Source of the DNA: Chryseobacterium rhizoplanae | GTDB lineage: Bacteria; Bacteroidota; Bacteroidia; Flavobacteriales; Weeksellaceae | Assembly: GCF_900182655.1 (NCBI RefSeq) | Contig: NZ_FXTC01000002.1 | Location: forward strand, 186,001 to 250,000 | DNA: 64,000 bases | Reading direction: 5' to 3' | In this document: positions 26,681-34,961 of the stretch, piece by piece | Layout of the letters: each line of letters opens with the position of its first letter | Position numbering within the stretch: position 1 is the stretch's first letter | The notes under the pieces: model-generated | The model's database searches: none | What the model saw: the letters and a program-made list of their open reading frames with translations, nothing else | What the model was told of the DNA's origin: nothing | Translations under genes and position numbers: made by a program

Positions 26681-27235
26681 ATGGCTGATTATTCTATCAT
26701 TCAAAAAGACTTTTACCGGGAAAGCGGAAAGTGGCTTTCAACATTTCAGATCTGGAAAAAGTGTATTAATCCCAATCTTCATTTTGTTTACATTCTGAGA
26801 AAGGCTCAGAAGTATCAGAAAAGCCCTTTTTTGAATACGTTCTGGAGAATTGTATTAAGACATTATCAGATCAAATACGGATTTCAGATTTATCCTGAAA
26901 CTCAGATCGGGGAAGGTTTTTATCTGGGCCATTGGGGAAGTCTTGTCATCAATCCGAAAACAGTCATTGGAAAGAACTGCAATATCGCACAGGGAGTTAC
27001 CATCGGCCAGCAAAACCGTGGAAAGAACGAAGGTTCCCCAATTATTGGTGATGAAGTCTGGATAGGTACCAACGCAGTTATTGTAGGGGCTATCATTATC
27101 GGAAATAATGTATTGATTGTTCCTAATTCTTATGTCAATTTTGATGTTCCATCCAATTCTGTTGTCATTGGAAACCCGGCAAAAATCATCCCTACTCCTA
27201 ATGCCACAATGGATTATATCAACCGTAAAGTATAG
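26681..27235 (+). CDS. Serine-acetyltransferase-like hexapeptide acyltransferase
   Basis: About 184 residues. The N-terminal helical part (SIIQKDFYRESGKWL) and LRHYQIKYGFQIYPETQIGEGFYLGHWGS resemble the CysE-like branch used in polysaccharide loci (EpsC/WcaB type). VIGKNCNIAQGVTIGQQNRG and PIIGDEVWIGTNAVIVGAI form the beta helix, and VVIGNPAKII closes it. A glycan O-acetyltransferase is more likely than cysteine synthesis because it is the last gene of the glycan block. ATG 26681 is preferred to the in-frame TTG at 26675. Confidence 0.83.
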   Translation: MADYSIIQKDFYRESGKWLSTFQIWKKCINPNLHFVYILRKAQKYQKSPFLNTFWRIVLRHYQIKYGFQIYPETQIGEGFYLGHWGSLVINPKTVIGKNCNIAQGVTIGQQNRGKNEGSPIIGDEVWIGTNAVIVGAIIIGNNVLIVPNSYVNFDVPSNSVVIGNPAKIIPTPNATMDYINRKV

Positions 27236-27266
27236 TCATTTCAGCCAGTTATAGTAAAAATTCTAC

Positions 27267-27297
27267 TTGTATTTATCGGTAATTTCGTGTAAATTTG
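27267..27297 (+). promoter_or_regulatory. Promoter upstream of the phosphoethanolamine-transferase leader
   Basis: TTG (27267-27269), a 20-nt spacer and TAAATTTG (27290-27297) match the Bacteroidota promoter pattern. The next sizeable gene starts 371 nt downstream, so the leader would be long. Confidence 0.6.
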
Positions 27298-27668
27298 TAA
27301 AAAAGGCATTGTTTAGTTATGAAATAACGATACAATTACCCGGCTTTATAAACAATATCATGTTGTATAATCCGTATGGTTCCAATGTCACTTTTTCTAA
27401 AAAAAATCACTTAATATTAAAAACACAACCCAAACGTATTATTAATTTAAAAAAATAAATTTTGATGAAAAAAATACAATTCAAATACCTCTATTCCTAC
27501 CTGCGCAATCACCTTTATAAAGCGCAAAAACACAACCAGTTATAAACTGTAAAACTGATCTTCAAAAGTTTCTTTTTGAGTTGATACAATATCCGCAATC
27601 TCTAAAGAATTATTATCTGATATTAATTCTTCCTATGCAACATATGATTCTGATATTCAGCTCTCACG
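27298..27668 (+). other. Long leader region with two tandem micro-ORFs
   Basis: This 371-nt stretch follows a good promoter. It holds frames of 32 codons (27360-27458, starting MLYNPYGSNVTF) and 26 codons (27465-27545, starting MKKIQFKYLYSYLRNHLYK and rich in Lys and Tyr), 6 nt apart. I see no terminator hairpin and no RNA gene. The frames could be expressed peptides, a regulatory leader or chance. Confidence 0.35.
27465..27545 (+). CDS. Possible 26-residue basic micro-protein
   Basis: ATG frame of 26 codons, MKKIQFKYLYSYLRNHLYK to a C-terminal HNQL, strongly basic and aromatic. It follows an AT-rich stretch as many real flavobacterial starts do. No family is recognised; expression is unproven. 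Confidence 0.25.
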   Translation: MKKIQFKYLYSYLRNHLYKAQKHNQL

Positions 27669-29225
27669 TTGAAAATTCTTAAGAAAGATTATAAAAACGA
27701 TCTTAACAGCCCCGAAAACATATACACAAACATGCTCAAAAAAATAATTCCCATTCTTCTCATTATAATATACCTAACAGGTTTTTTGATTTCATTCCCT
27801 TATATCTTTGATAATTTGTTTGGACCCGAAAAATTAGACAGTATCCGGAATATTTTTGAGTATGGAATTATGTTTTGTTCGTTTCTTGTATTCAATGCAC
27901 TTCTTTTTAAGAATAGGTATACGTCTGTAATTGCTGTTATTCTCTGTTTATTATTGAGCATTAACTTTCTGATATCAGTATCCTGTTTTCTTATCTACCA
28001 TTCCGGATTTAATGTAGGAATGGCGATCAGTATTCTTGAATCTAATCCTGATGAAGCAATGAGCATGTCTTATATGTTTATTCTTCCAGGCATTTTGTTT
28101 TTCATTTTTCTGGGAATGGTACTGTATTCTGTGAATTATCTTAAAAAAAATGTAGTCAAGATTGATGCTAAATTTATCATTATTGCGCTACTGTGGCTTA
28201 TTTTACCATTCGGATATCACCTTAAACATACCTATGTAAGCAATAAAGGAGGAGGCAGGATGATCAAGAATGTTTATTATCATTTATCTGATTTCAATAC
28301 CGCTTTGAATATACAAAGGGACATTAACGAAATAAAAAAGAATATTCCGGTTTTCAACATCAAAAAAATACAGCCGGGAATAGAAAATGTAATTCTGATC
28401 ATCGGAGAGTCTGAAAGAAAGCAGAATATGTCACTGTATGGCTATCATCAAAAAACAACTCCTTATACTGACCAGCAGGCTCAAAACATGATGATTTTTG
28501 ACAATGCGGTTTCTCCTGCAGGAATTACCAACCTAAGTGTTCCTTTAATGTTGTCCAGCATTCATCCGGATGAATTCAGATATCGTTATGACAAGCTATC
28601 CTACAATATCATCAATCTGGCTAACCAAACCGGATACAACTCTTTCTGGCTCAGCACACAGGCAAGCGCAAGAGGAATAACGGCCATCGCTTCGATGTCT
28701 AAAAATAAAAAATGGGTAAACGGTTATGATGAAGTGATTGTTCCGGAACTGGAGAAGGTCATTCAGAAAAAAGAGGATAAATTTGTGGTTCTCCACATCA
28801 TGGGAAGCCATCCAAATCCATGCAACAGACTTCCTCCCAACTGGAATTCCGAGAACCTAAACTGTTATGACAGCTCTATAAAATATACCGATTATGTCTT
28901 CAATAATATTTTCCGAACGTTGAAAAACACCAATTCTGTAGTCATCTATGCGTCAGATCATGGACTTAAATTACAGGGTGACAAATTACTGCACATAGAC
29001 TCTAAAGAATCTACTCAGGTTCCGTTTTTTGTGTGGTATGGTGATAAGGTTCCAGCAACGTATAGAATCACCGGACATGAAACCAAGCAGACCCAAACGA
29101 CTTATATCTATCCTCTGATTATGAAATACATGGGTCTTGAGGCACCTCAGCATTATAAAAATGAAGGAAATAAATATTTAAACTTAGAGATGAGAAGTCT
29201 GGAATATGAAAAACTGCCGGAGTAG
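27669..29225 (+). CDS. Sulfatase-fold phosphoethanolamine transferase (EptA/CptA-like)
   Basis: About 518 residues: five N-terminal membrane helices (to about residue 185) and a periplasmic sulfatase-fold domain. Motifs fit the pEtN-transferase family: IIGESERKQNMSLYGY, then the Thr263-Thr264 pair (KTTPYTD) with the probable nucleophilic threonine, HIMGSHPNPCNRLPP, and YASDHGLKLQGD with metal ligands. Such enzymes move phosphoethanolamine from phosphatidylethanolamine to lipid A or LPS core sugars, often conferring resistance to cationic peptides; the target here is unknown. The annotated start is TTG 27669; ATG 27732 (MLKKIIPILLIIIY) would still keep all membrane helices. It is next to, but separately promoted from, the glycan locus. 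Confidence 0.85.
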   Translation: MKILKKDYKNDLNSPENIYTNMLKKIIPILLIIIYLTGFLISFPYIFDNLFGPEKLDSIRNIFEYGIMFCSFLVFNALLFKNRYTSVIAVILCLLLSINFLISVSCFLIYHSGFNVGMAISILESNPDEAMSMSYMFILPGILFFIFLGMVLYSVNYLKKNVVKIDAKFIIIALLWLILPFGYHLKHTYVSNKGGGRMIKNVYYHLSDFNTALNIQRDINEIKKNIPVFNIKKIQPGIENVILIIGESERKQNMSLYGYHQKTTPYTDQQAQNMMIFDNAVSPAGITNLSVPLMLSSIHPDEFRYRYDKLSYNIINLANQTGYNSFWLSTQASARGITAIASMSKNKKWVNGYDEVIVPELEKVIQKKEDKFVVLHIMGSHPNPCNRLPPNWNSENLNCYDSSIKYTDYVFNNIFRTLKNTNSVVIYASDHGLKLQGDKLLHIDSKESTQVPFFVWYGDKVPATYRITGHETKQTQTTYIYPLIMKYMGLEAPQHYKNEGNKYLNLEMRSLEYEKLPE

Positions 29226-29250
29226 AATATAATTTCTGTATGAAAGGAAT

Positions 29251-29856
29251 CTATATCACAGCTATTCTTTTATTGATCAAATAAGCAATCAATAGATTAG
29301 GAACCCAGCACAGCCAGGCAACGGCGATATAAGAATTCTCGGGATCCCCGGTAATATTGGTTAACAAAGGATACCACAATCTCAGTGTTACCGCAGCAAA
29401 AGTACAGGCATAACTGTAAATCATAAACTGTTGATGCATCACAACATTACCTTTTCTTATCTGCCCAACTGCGATAAGAGTTGTTATCAGCCAAGTACAT
29501 CCTAAGCTGATAAAACCCATTGCGGAAATCACTCCGCCATTGGCATAAAAGCCCATATAAACAGCTGAAACAGAACTTATGACCACTGCAATTACGTAGA
29601 TACTTCCAAGCTTCCTATGGATCTTGACATATTTATTCCTGAATGAACTGCCAAACTGACGCCAACCCATAAAAAGCGCCAGTCCTCCGAAAATGATATG
29701 GGCAAAAAATGCAGTTTTCCAGATGATATTATGAAGCACTTCAGGAGATTTGGAACCTAAAAAGGTATGTTTATGCTCCACAAAAGCATAAAGAAGAGGA
29801 TAAGCACCAATAAGCAATGCCAACACACACATGATTACAAATAATAATTTTCTCAT
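29251..29856 (-). CDS. DUF2306-type membrane protein
   Basis: 201 residues from ATG 29856 (MRKLLFVIMCVLALLIGAYP); the frame extends upstream, but those codons are not membrane-like. Seven hydrophobic segments with histidines at membrane edges: FAHIIFGGLALFMGW, KIHRKLGSIYVIAV and MHQQFMIYSYACTFAAVTLR. This His arrangement is typical of DUF2306, a family of unknown function that resembles haem-binding or redox membrane proteins. It is encoded 129 nt downstream of an AraC-type regulator on the same strand, with a 7-bp dyad in the gap. Confidence 0.75.
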   Translation of the reverse strand: MRKLLFVIMCVLALLIGAYPLLYAFVEHKHTFLGSKSPEVLHNIIWKTAFFAHIIFGGLALFMGWRQFGSSFRNKYVKIHRKLGSIYVIAVVISSVSAVYMGFYANGGVISAMGFISLGCTWLITTLIAVGQIRKGNVVMHQQFMIYSYACTFAAVTLRLWYPLLTNITGDPENSYIAVAWLCWVPNLLIAYLINKRIAVI

Positions 29857-29907
29857 AGAGGTCTGATTCAATTTTTCTGTAAAAATGAGGATTATAAACG
29901 CTTCATC

Positions 29908-29931
29908 TGTTCCAAAATGAAAGGTGGAACA
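29908..29931. promoter_or_regulatory. Dyad, candidate operator upstream of the DUF2306 gene
   Basis: TGTTCCA (29908-29914), 10 nt, TGGAACA (29925-29931): perfect 7-bp arms. No T run follows on the minus strand, so it is unlikely to be the terminator of the upstream AraC-type gene. The spacing suits a dimeric DNA-binding protein. Function is inferred. Confidence 0.4.
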
Positions 29932-29985
29932 AATATTTAAACCACTAGAATAAAACAACTTATCCTTTAAAAAACAATAAGGATG

Positions 29986-31125
29986 TTATTCCATAGTAAT
30001 ACTCTGACTTTTTAAAAATTCTCTCGGCGAGCAGTTCATGTATTTTTTAAAATTCCGGTTAAAAGAGGTTTTTGAATTAAATCCACTCTCAAATGCCAAT
30101 GAAAGAATTGTAAACTTTCCATTTTCAGGTAATATTGCTATTCTCTTGAATTCTTCAATCCGCTGACGGTTGATGTAATCGTAAAAGTTTCTATTTTCAA
30201 CAAAATTGATGGTTTGAGAAAGTATATTCGGGTGAACACCCAAAAGCTTTGCAACATAATTAAGGTTCAGTTCAGGGTCTTTATACAATTTTTCCTTTTC
30301 CATCTGAATCACCAGTTTATTATATATACCCTGTATTGCTTCTTCTCCGGCAAAAGTTTTCTCATATTTTGAAACTTCGGGACTATTTTCAACTGCAGTT
30401 TTTTCAATAATACCCTCAGTTTTTACTACTGAATAATCCAGAATACCCACCCAGCTGATTCCAAAATAAGCTGCAACCAGGATAAATAAAACAACCATGA
30501 AAAAAATAAGAATATCATTCCTGATCACAACGGCAATCCATATCAGTGCTATTCCGATAATAAGATAATATATCCAATTCAGATTGATTTTCTCAGTATT
30601 TGAATATTGATTGGAAATTGCTTTCTTATATTTTCTGACTGCAATAAGGCTTAATCCTACATACAGAACCCCAGAGACAATCATAAGTATTTTGATTACC
30701 TGGCTCAAGGTTTCATATCCTTTTCCTTTATTCTGATATACTGCTGCTCTATCTTGAGGAGTGAGAAATAAAAACTGAGATAAGGCGATATAAATCATCA
30801 CAACCGGAAGCCAATGCAGCAGCCAGATCTTTTTAACGGAGTTTGGGTTGGTGACACACAAAATATACAAATACAGCATCGGGCCATGCATAAAAGGAAA
30901 GGGAATCTCGAAACCAATGAGGGAAGGAAAATTCAAATAACCATCTCCACGAAATAAAACAAAGAAAATAAGATGCATTCCTATGATCATAAACCATATC
31001 GCCAGCACATAATCTGCAGTCACCTTTTTGGATTTCCCCAATATCAGAAAGGATGAAAAAAAGGCAATAAAAATTCCTGCCCAGTAAAATAGTGGTGATA
31101 AAGATTGTAAACCAAACTCAGACAT
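29986..31125 (-). CDS. Membrane-anchored AraC-family transcriptional regulator
   Basis: 379 residues from ATG 31125; an adjacent upstream TTG is not needed. The N-terminal half has about seven membrane helices (FGLQSLSPLFYWAGIFIAF onward), followed by a linker and a C-terminal double helix-turn-helix of about 100 residues: LNYVAKLLGVHPNILSQTIN, YDYINRQRIEEFKRI and FESGFNSKTSFNRNFKKYM, the AraC signature. Flavobacteria carry many such regulators; the membrane part probably senses an envelope ligand. Likely targets are its own operon, including the DUF2306 gene. Confidence 0.88.
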   Translation of the reverse strand: MSEFGLQSLSPLFYWAGIFIAFFSSFLILGKSKKVTADYVLAIWFMIIGMHLIFFVLFRGDGYLNFPSLIGFEIPFPFMHGPMLYLYILCVTNPNSVKKIWLLHWLPVVMIYIALSQFLFLTPQDRAAVYQNKGKGYETLSQVIKILMIVSGVLYVGLSLIAVRKYKKAISNQYSNTEKINLNWIYYLIIGIALIWIAVVIRNDILIFFMVVLFILVAAYFGISWVGILDYSVVKTEGIIEKTAVENSPEVSKYEKTFAGEEAIQGIYNKLVIQMEKEKLYKDPELNLNYVAKLLGVHPNILSQTINFVENRNFYDYINRQRIEEFKRIAILPENGKFTILSLAFESGFNSKTSFNRNFKKYMNCSPREFLKSQSITME

Positions 31126-31382
31126 CAAATAGATAGATTATCAAGGTGTTAAATTATTCATTTTTTGACATATATGACCGCTTTTAATGTGCTTTTCTTG
31201 AAACATCTCTATGATCAGACGAATAAATTAAGAATATTTTAATTTACAAATCCCGAATTTTAATTTATACTTCGTAATTTTATCCTGGTTTAAACGTTTG
31301 GATTACCCTATAAGCCTAACGGCTGTAAAACAAAGTATACCAGAATATCAGATATGATTTTAAGCATATTTTAATATTAAAC
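31126..31382. other. AT-rich divergent intergenic region
   Basis: Together with the operator and leader that follow, this gap between the AraC-type gene and the carbonic anhydrase operon is about 380 nt. I see no ORF of interest or RNA gene. A small AGCC/GGCT hairpin lies near 31311-31323. No exact -7 element for the AraC-type gene is visible. Confidence 0.4.
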
Positions 31383-31412
31383 TTTGTTAAAAGTGATTGA
31401 ATTTTTAACAAA
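31383..31412. promoter_or_regulatory. 10-bp perfect dyad over the promoter of the carbonic anhydrase operon
   Basis: TTTGTTAAAA (31383-31392), a 10-nt spacer and TTTTAACAAA (31403-31412). The -33 TTG lies in the spacer and the right arm ends 5 nt before the -7 element, so a bound dimer would block polymerase. This is operator-like; the regulator is unknown. Confidence 0.5.
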
Positions 31413-31425
31413 AAGTATATTTTTG
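31397..31425 (+). promoter_or_regulatory. Promoter of the carbonic anhydrase-SulP operon
   Basis: TTG (31397-31399), an 18-nt spacer and TATTTTTG (31418-31425), an exact TAnnTTTG. The leader to ATG 31507 would be about 75 nt and AT-rich. Confidence 0.6.
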
Positions 31426-31506
31426 TACAATTATTGATTTAGTCTATTGATTTTGGAAATAATTTAAACGAAATAAATAATTATAAACTTTTAAAAATTT
31501 AAAATT

Positions 31507-32175
31507 ATGTCACAATCGTACGAGGTTATTTTCGAAAACAACAAAAAATGGGTAGAATCCAAAGTAGCTGAAGACCCGAATTTCTTCAAGGAACTTGCAA
31601 AAACTCAGCACCCTGAATTCCTCTATATCGGATGTTCAGACAGCAGAGCCACAGCAGAAGAACTGATGGGAGCAAAGCCGGGCGAAGTATTTGTTCACAG
31701 AAACATTGCCAATGTTGTCAATACTTTAGATATGAGTTCCACAGCCGTTATTCAATATGCTGTAGAACATCTGAAAGTAAAGCACATTATTGTGTGCGGA
31801 CATTACAACTGCGGTGGTGTAAAAGCAGCGATGACGCCTCAGGATCTGGGATTATTAAATCCCTGGCTGAGAAACATCCGTGACGTTTACAGATTACATC
31901 AGGTAGAGCTGGATTCTATTGAAGACGAAAGCAAGCGTTATGACAGACTTGTAGAGCTTAATGTTCAGGAGCAGTGCATCAACGTAATCAAAATGGCCTG
32001 CGTACAGGAAAGGTATATTTTAGAAGAACAACCTATTGTACATGGCTGGGTATTTGACCTTAGAACAGGTAAAATTATTGATCTGAAGATTGATTTTGAG
32101 AAAACCTTAAAAGACATCCAGAAGATCTACAATCTTACGAGTTCAGATTGGGTAATGAGCAGAAAGACCAAGTAG
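31507..32175 (+). CDS. can: Beta-class carbonic anhydrase
   Basis: 222 residues, E. coli Can-like. Zinc ligands Cys43, His99 and Cys102 are in CSDSRA and CGHYNCGGV, with the Asp45-Arg47 dyad intact. The enzyme interconverts CO2 and bicarbonate in the cytoplasm. There is no signal peptide. It is first in a probable four-gene operon with a small secreted protein, a SulP anion transporter and a second, different beta-carbonic anhydrase (34288). Pairing with SulP suggests it balances imported bicarbonate with CO2 for carboxylation reactions and pH. Confidence 0.95.
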   Translation: MSQSYEVIFENNKKWVESKVAEDPNFFKELAKTQHPEFLYIGCSDSRATAEELMGAKPGEVFVHRNIANVVNTLDMSSTAVIQYAVEHLKVKHIIVCGHYNCGGVKAAMTPQDLGLLNPWLRNIRDVYRLHQVELDSIEDESKRYDRLVELNVQEQCINVIKMACVQERYILEEQPIVHGWVFDLRTGKIIDLKIDFEKTLKDIQKIYNLTSSDWVMSRKTK

Positions 32176-32196
32176 TTTTTCTAAAAAGAATGTAAA

Positions 32197-32496
32197 ATGA
32201 AATTCTGGAGTATTATTGTATTAACGTTTTTTCTGAATTTTACAGCGCTGCCAGGCATTGCTGCGGTAGCGGGCTGGGATATTGCAAGAACGAATATAAT
32301 AATCAACGAAGAAGAACCACATTCTCATCCGTCCTCATTTATTGTTTACGAAAAGACTATTCCGAAACCTTTGGACGTTTTTGACTATCTGAAGTTTTCC
32401 GAACCTGATTTTCAGGGCGTTTCTTTTGTACTGATAGATGATTCTTTTCATTTATCACCTTTACTTACTATATTTTCTCCCCCTCCGGAAGCGTAA
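32197..32496 (+). CDS. Small secreted protein of unknown function between carbonic anhydrase and SulP
   Basis: 99 residues. The first 22 (KFWSIIVLTFFLNFTALPG) form a signal peptide, predicting a periplasmic product of about 75 residues. The mature part is acidic, has His-containing EEEPHSHPSSF and ends in TIFSPPPEA. No cysteine follows the signal, so it is not a lipoprotein. It starts 21 nt after the carbonic anhydrase stop, which supports co-expression. I do not recognise a family. Confidence 0.65.
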   Translation: MKFWSIIVLTFFLNFTALPGIAAVAGWDIARTNIIINEEEPHSHPSSFIVYEKTIPKPLDVFDYLKFSEPDFQGVSFVLIDDSFHLSPLLTIFSPPPEA

Positions 32497-32642
32497 CTCC
32501 TATAGTTAGATTTTTTTGATACTATTTCCATATCATTTTTGATATCGGATACGCACGTACTTTAAAAATTATTTTTTCTCAACTTTTTATAATTGACTTA
32601 TTTAAAAACAAATAAGCCGGTTATACTTTACAGCTTCGCATT
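32497..32642 (+). other. 146-nt gap before the SulP gene with small hairpins
   Basis: AT-rich spacer. It contains CTTATTT-N6-AAATAAG (32597-32616) and an ATATCA-TTTT-TGATAT stem, neither followed by a T run on the plus strand. I see no exact -7 element. The stems may be processing or pausing sites inside the operon. Confidence 0.3.
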
Positions 32643-34235
32643 ATGAAAAAGACATCATTAATAGGAGGAATCAAGGAGAATTTTCCTTCAGGACTCGTGG
32701 TATTTTTAGTAGCACTTCCGTTGTGTTTAGGAATTGCTTTAGCATCAGGTGCTCCCCCATTATCCGGTATTATTGCCGGTATTGTAGGCGGCCTGGTAGT
32801 AGGAACAATCAGTAATTCTAATATCTCAGTTTCCGGGCCTGCAGCAGGTTTAACGGCAATTGTTTTAACAGCTATAACAGATCTTGGTGCATTTGAGCTT
32901 TTCCTTTGCGCAGGGATTATTGCAGGACTTATTCAATTGGTTTTAGGGTTTGTAAGAGCCGGAAGTATTTCCAATTACTTTCCCAATAACGTGATTGAAG
33001 GAATGCTTGCTGCCATAGGAATCATTATTATTCTAAAACAGATTCCGCATGCTTTAGGATTTGACAAAGATTATGAAGGTCATGAATCTATTTTTGATAA
33101 TGGATTAAACTTCGGCTATTTTACAGAATTATTGGGAGCCATCCATCCGGGTGCCATTGTTATTACCTTAGTTTCTGTAGCAATTCTTATTGCATGGGAT
33201 AAAATCCACGTACTGAAAAGGATGAAAATGCTTCCGGGAGCACTAGTTGCCGTAATTGTAAGCATTCTTCTGAATCAACTCTTTAAGATGTCCGGTAGCT
33301 CTCTGGCTATCCAAACCCAACATTTGGTTTCTTTACCTGTTCCACAGTCTTTTGATGATTTCAAAAACCTGATTACCACTCCGGATTTTAATGGTTTCAC
33401 AAATCCCAAAGTATGGATTGTAGGAGCAACAATTGCTATTGTAGCCTCTATTGAAACGTTACTTTGCATCGAAGCATCAGACCGATTAGACCGACAGAGA
33501 AGAATTACAGACACCAATCTAGAGCTTAAGGCGCAGGGAATCGGAAACCTTATCAGTTCATTTATTGGTGGTCTTCCAATGACGTCTGTTGTCGTAAGAA
33601 GTTCTGCCAACGCAAATGCCGGAGCAACTTCTAAGATGTCGGCTATTATTCACGGGATATTTTTATTGATCTGCGTACTTTCTATTCCTGTTATTTTAAA
33701 TTTAATTCCATTGGCGACTTTGGCTGCGGTATTAATTTTAGTAGGATATAAATTGGCAAAGCCAGCTACATTCAAGCATTTCTGGAAGTTAGGAAAGTTC
33801 CAGTTTATTCCGTTTGTAGCAACGGTGGTAGCGGTAGTGGCAACAGATTTATTAAAAGGAGTCGGAATTGGTCTTACCATCTCTGTTTTCTATATTCTTC
33901 AGGGAAATATGAAAAGAGCTTATTATTTAAGCAGAGAAAGGCTGGATGATGCAGATGGAATCAACATAAAACTGGCTGAAGAAGTTTCATTTTTAAATAA
34001 AGCGGCGATCAAAAAAACACTTAAAAATATAAAACCAAACTCTACAGTGATTATTGATGCCAGAAGCACTTCCTACATCGCAACCGATGTACTGGAAATG
34101 ATTCAGGACTTTGCCAATATCCGTGCAAAGGAACAGGATATCAATGTAGAGCTTATAGGCTTTAAAACTTCATACAGAGATTACGAAAGAAGTGAGGATT
34201 CCCATATTCTGGTTACTCACAAAAGAGCCATGTAA
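32643..34235 (+). CDS. SulP-family inorganic anion transporter, probable bicarbonate transporter
   Basis: 530 residues. FPSGLVVFLVALPLCLGIALASG and NSNISVSGPAAGLTAIVLTA are SulP hallmarks in transmembrane helices 1 and 3. Roughly 12-14 helices follow, including ETLLCIEASDRLDRQRRITD and GLPMTSVVVRSSANANAGAT. A C-terminal STAS-like domain (about 435-530) has VIIDARSTSYIATDVLEMI. Substrate is inferred: flanking by two carbonic anhydrase genes points to bicarbonate (BicA-like) rather than sulfate. The protein sits in the inner membrane. Confidence 0.88.
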   Translation: MKKTSLIGGIKENFPSGLVVFLVALPLCLGIALASGAPPLSGIIAGIVGGLVVGTISNSNISVSGPAAGLTAIVLTAITDLGAFELFLCAGIIAGLIQLVLGFVRAGSISNYFPNNVIEGMLAAIGIIIILKQIPHALGFDKDYEGHESIFDNGLNFGYFTELLGAIHPGAIVITLVSVAILIAWDKIHVLKRMKMLPGALVAVIVSILLNQLFKMSGSSLAIQTQHLVSLPVPQSFDDFKNLITTPDFNGFTNPKVWIVGATIAIVASIETLLCIEASDRLDRQRRITDTNLELKAQGIGNLISSFIGGLPMTSVVVRSSANANAGATSKMSAIIHGIFLLICVLSIPVILNLIPLATLAAVLILVGYKLAKPATFKHFWKLGKFQFIPFVATVVAVVATDLLKGVGIGLTISVFYILQGNMKRAYYLSRERLDDADGINIKLAEEVSFLNKAAIKKTLKNIKPNSTVIIDARSTSYIATDVLEMIQDFANIRAKEQDINVELIGFKTSYRDYERSEDSHILVTHKRAM

Positions 34236-34287
34236 TCTCAATAATTAATTAATTTTTTTAACTTTAAATTCGAAAACAATACATAAT

Positions 34288-34923
34288 ATGAAAGCACATA
34301 CATACGAAACCCAGTCTACTATCACTCCGGAAAAAGCATTAGAATTCTTAAAAGAAGGAAACCAGAGATTTGTAAATAATCTTAAAGCAAACAGAGACCT
34401 TCTAGAACAAGTGAATGCTACCCGTGAAGGACAGTGGCCGTTTGCTGTAGTTTTGAGCTGTATAGACAGCCGTACTTCTGCGGAACTTATCTTTGACCAG
34501 GGATTGGGAGACGTTTTCAGTATCAGAATTGCCGGTAATTTTGTTAATCAGGATATCCTTGGATCTATGGAATTCGGCTGTAATGTTGCCGGGTCCAAGC
34601 TTATCGTAGTTTTAGGCCACACGAAATGCGGTGCTTTGAAAGGAGGCCTTGATGCGGCGCAGATTGAAGGATTGGGAATGGATAACCTTAACCACCTGAT
34701 CAATCATTTCAACCCTATCATCAATGACATCATTGAAGAAAATGAAGAACGTTCATCAAAAAACAGTTCACTTCTTGAAAGACTTAATCATCAGAACGTA
34801 AAAAGTGCGATTGAAGATATCCGTAAGCAAAGCTCAACCCTTAATAAGCTTGAAGCAGAGGGTAAAATTAAAATCGTTGGAGCAAACTATGACGTTGAAA
34901 CAGGGGCAGTAACCTGGTTATAA
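34288..34923 (+). CDS. Beta-class carbonic anhydrase, second type
   Basis: 211 residues. SCIDSRTSAELIFDQGLGD supplies Cys58, Asp60 and Arg62, and GHTKCGALKGG supplies His111 and Cys114. It belongs to a different beta-CA subgroup from the gene at 31507: the N-terminal EKALEFLKEGNQRFVNNL and the FSIRIAGNFVNQDI segment are typical of plant-type-like bacterial enzymes. It is cytoplasmic, 52 nt after the SulP gene and followed by a strong terminator. Two divergent carbonic anhydrases in one operon suggest different affinities or regulation. Confidence 0.94.
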   Translation: MKAHTYETQSTITPEKALEFLKEGNQRFVNNLKANRDLLEQVNATREGQWPFAVVLSCIDSRTSAELIFDQGLGDVFSIRIAGNFVNQDILGSMEFGCNVAGSKLIVVLGHTKCGALKGGLDAAQIEGLGMDNLNHLINHFNPIINDIIEENEERSSKNSSLLERLNHQNVKSAIEDIRKQSSTLNKLEAEGKIKIVGANYDVETGAVTWL

Positions 34924-34961
34924 AAAAGTAAAACTCTTACATTTCAATTATAATTTACAGA

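Noticed and set aside
29857-29958. N-terminal extension of the DUF2306 protein
   Set aside because: The extra residues are not conserved-looking and read through the TGTTCCA dyad; the membrane protein starts naturally at MRKLLF.
31126-31506. Riboswitch before the carbonic anhydrase gene
   Set aside because: The region is AT-rich without conserved helices of any riboswitch class I know; the clear structure is a DNA dyad upstream of the transcription start.
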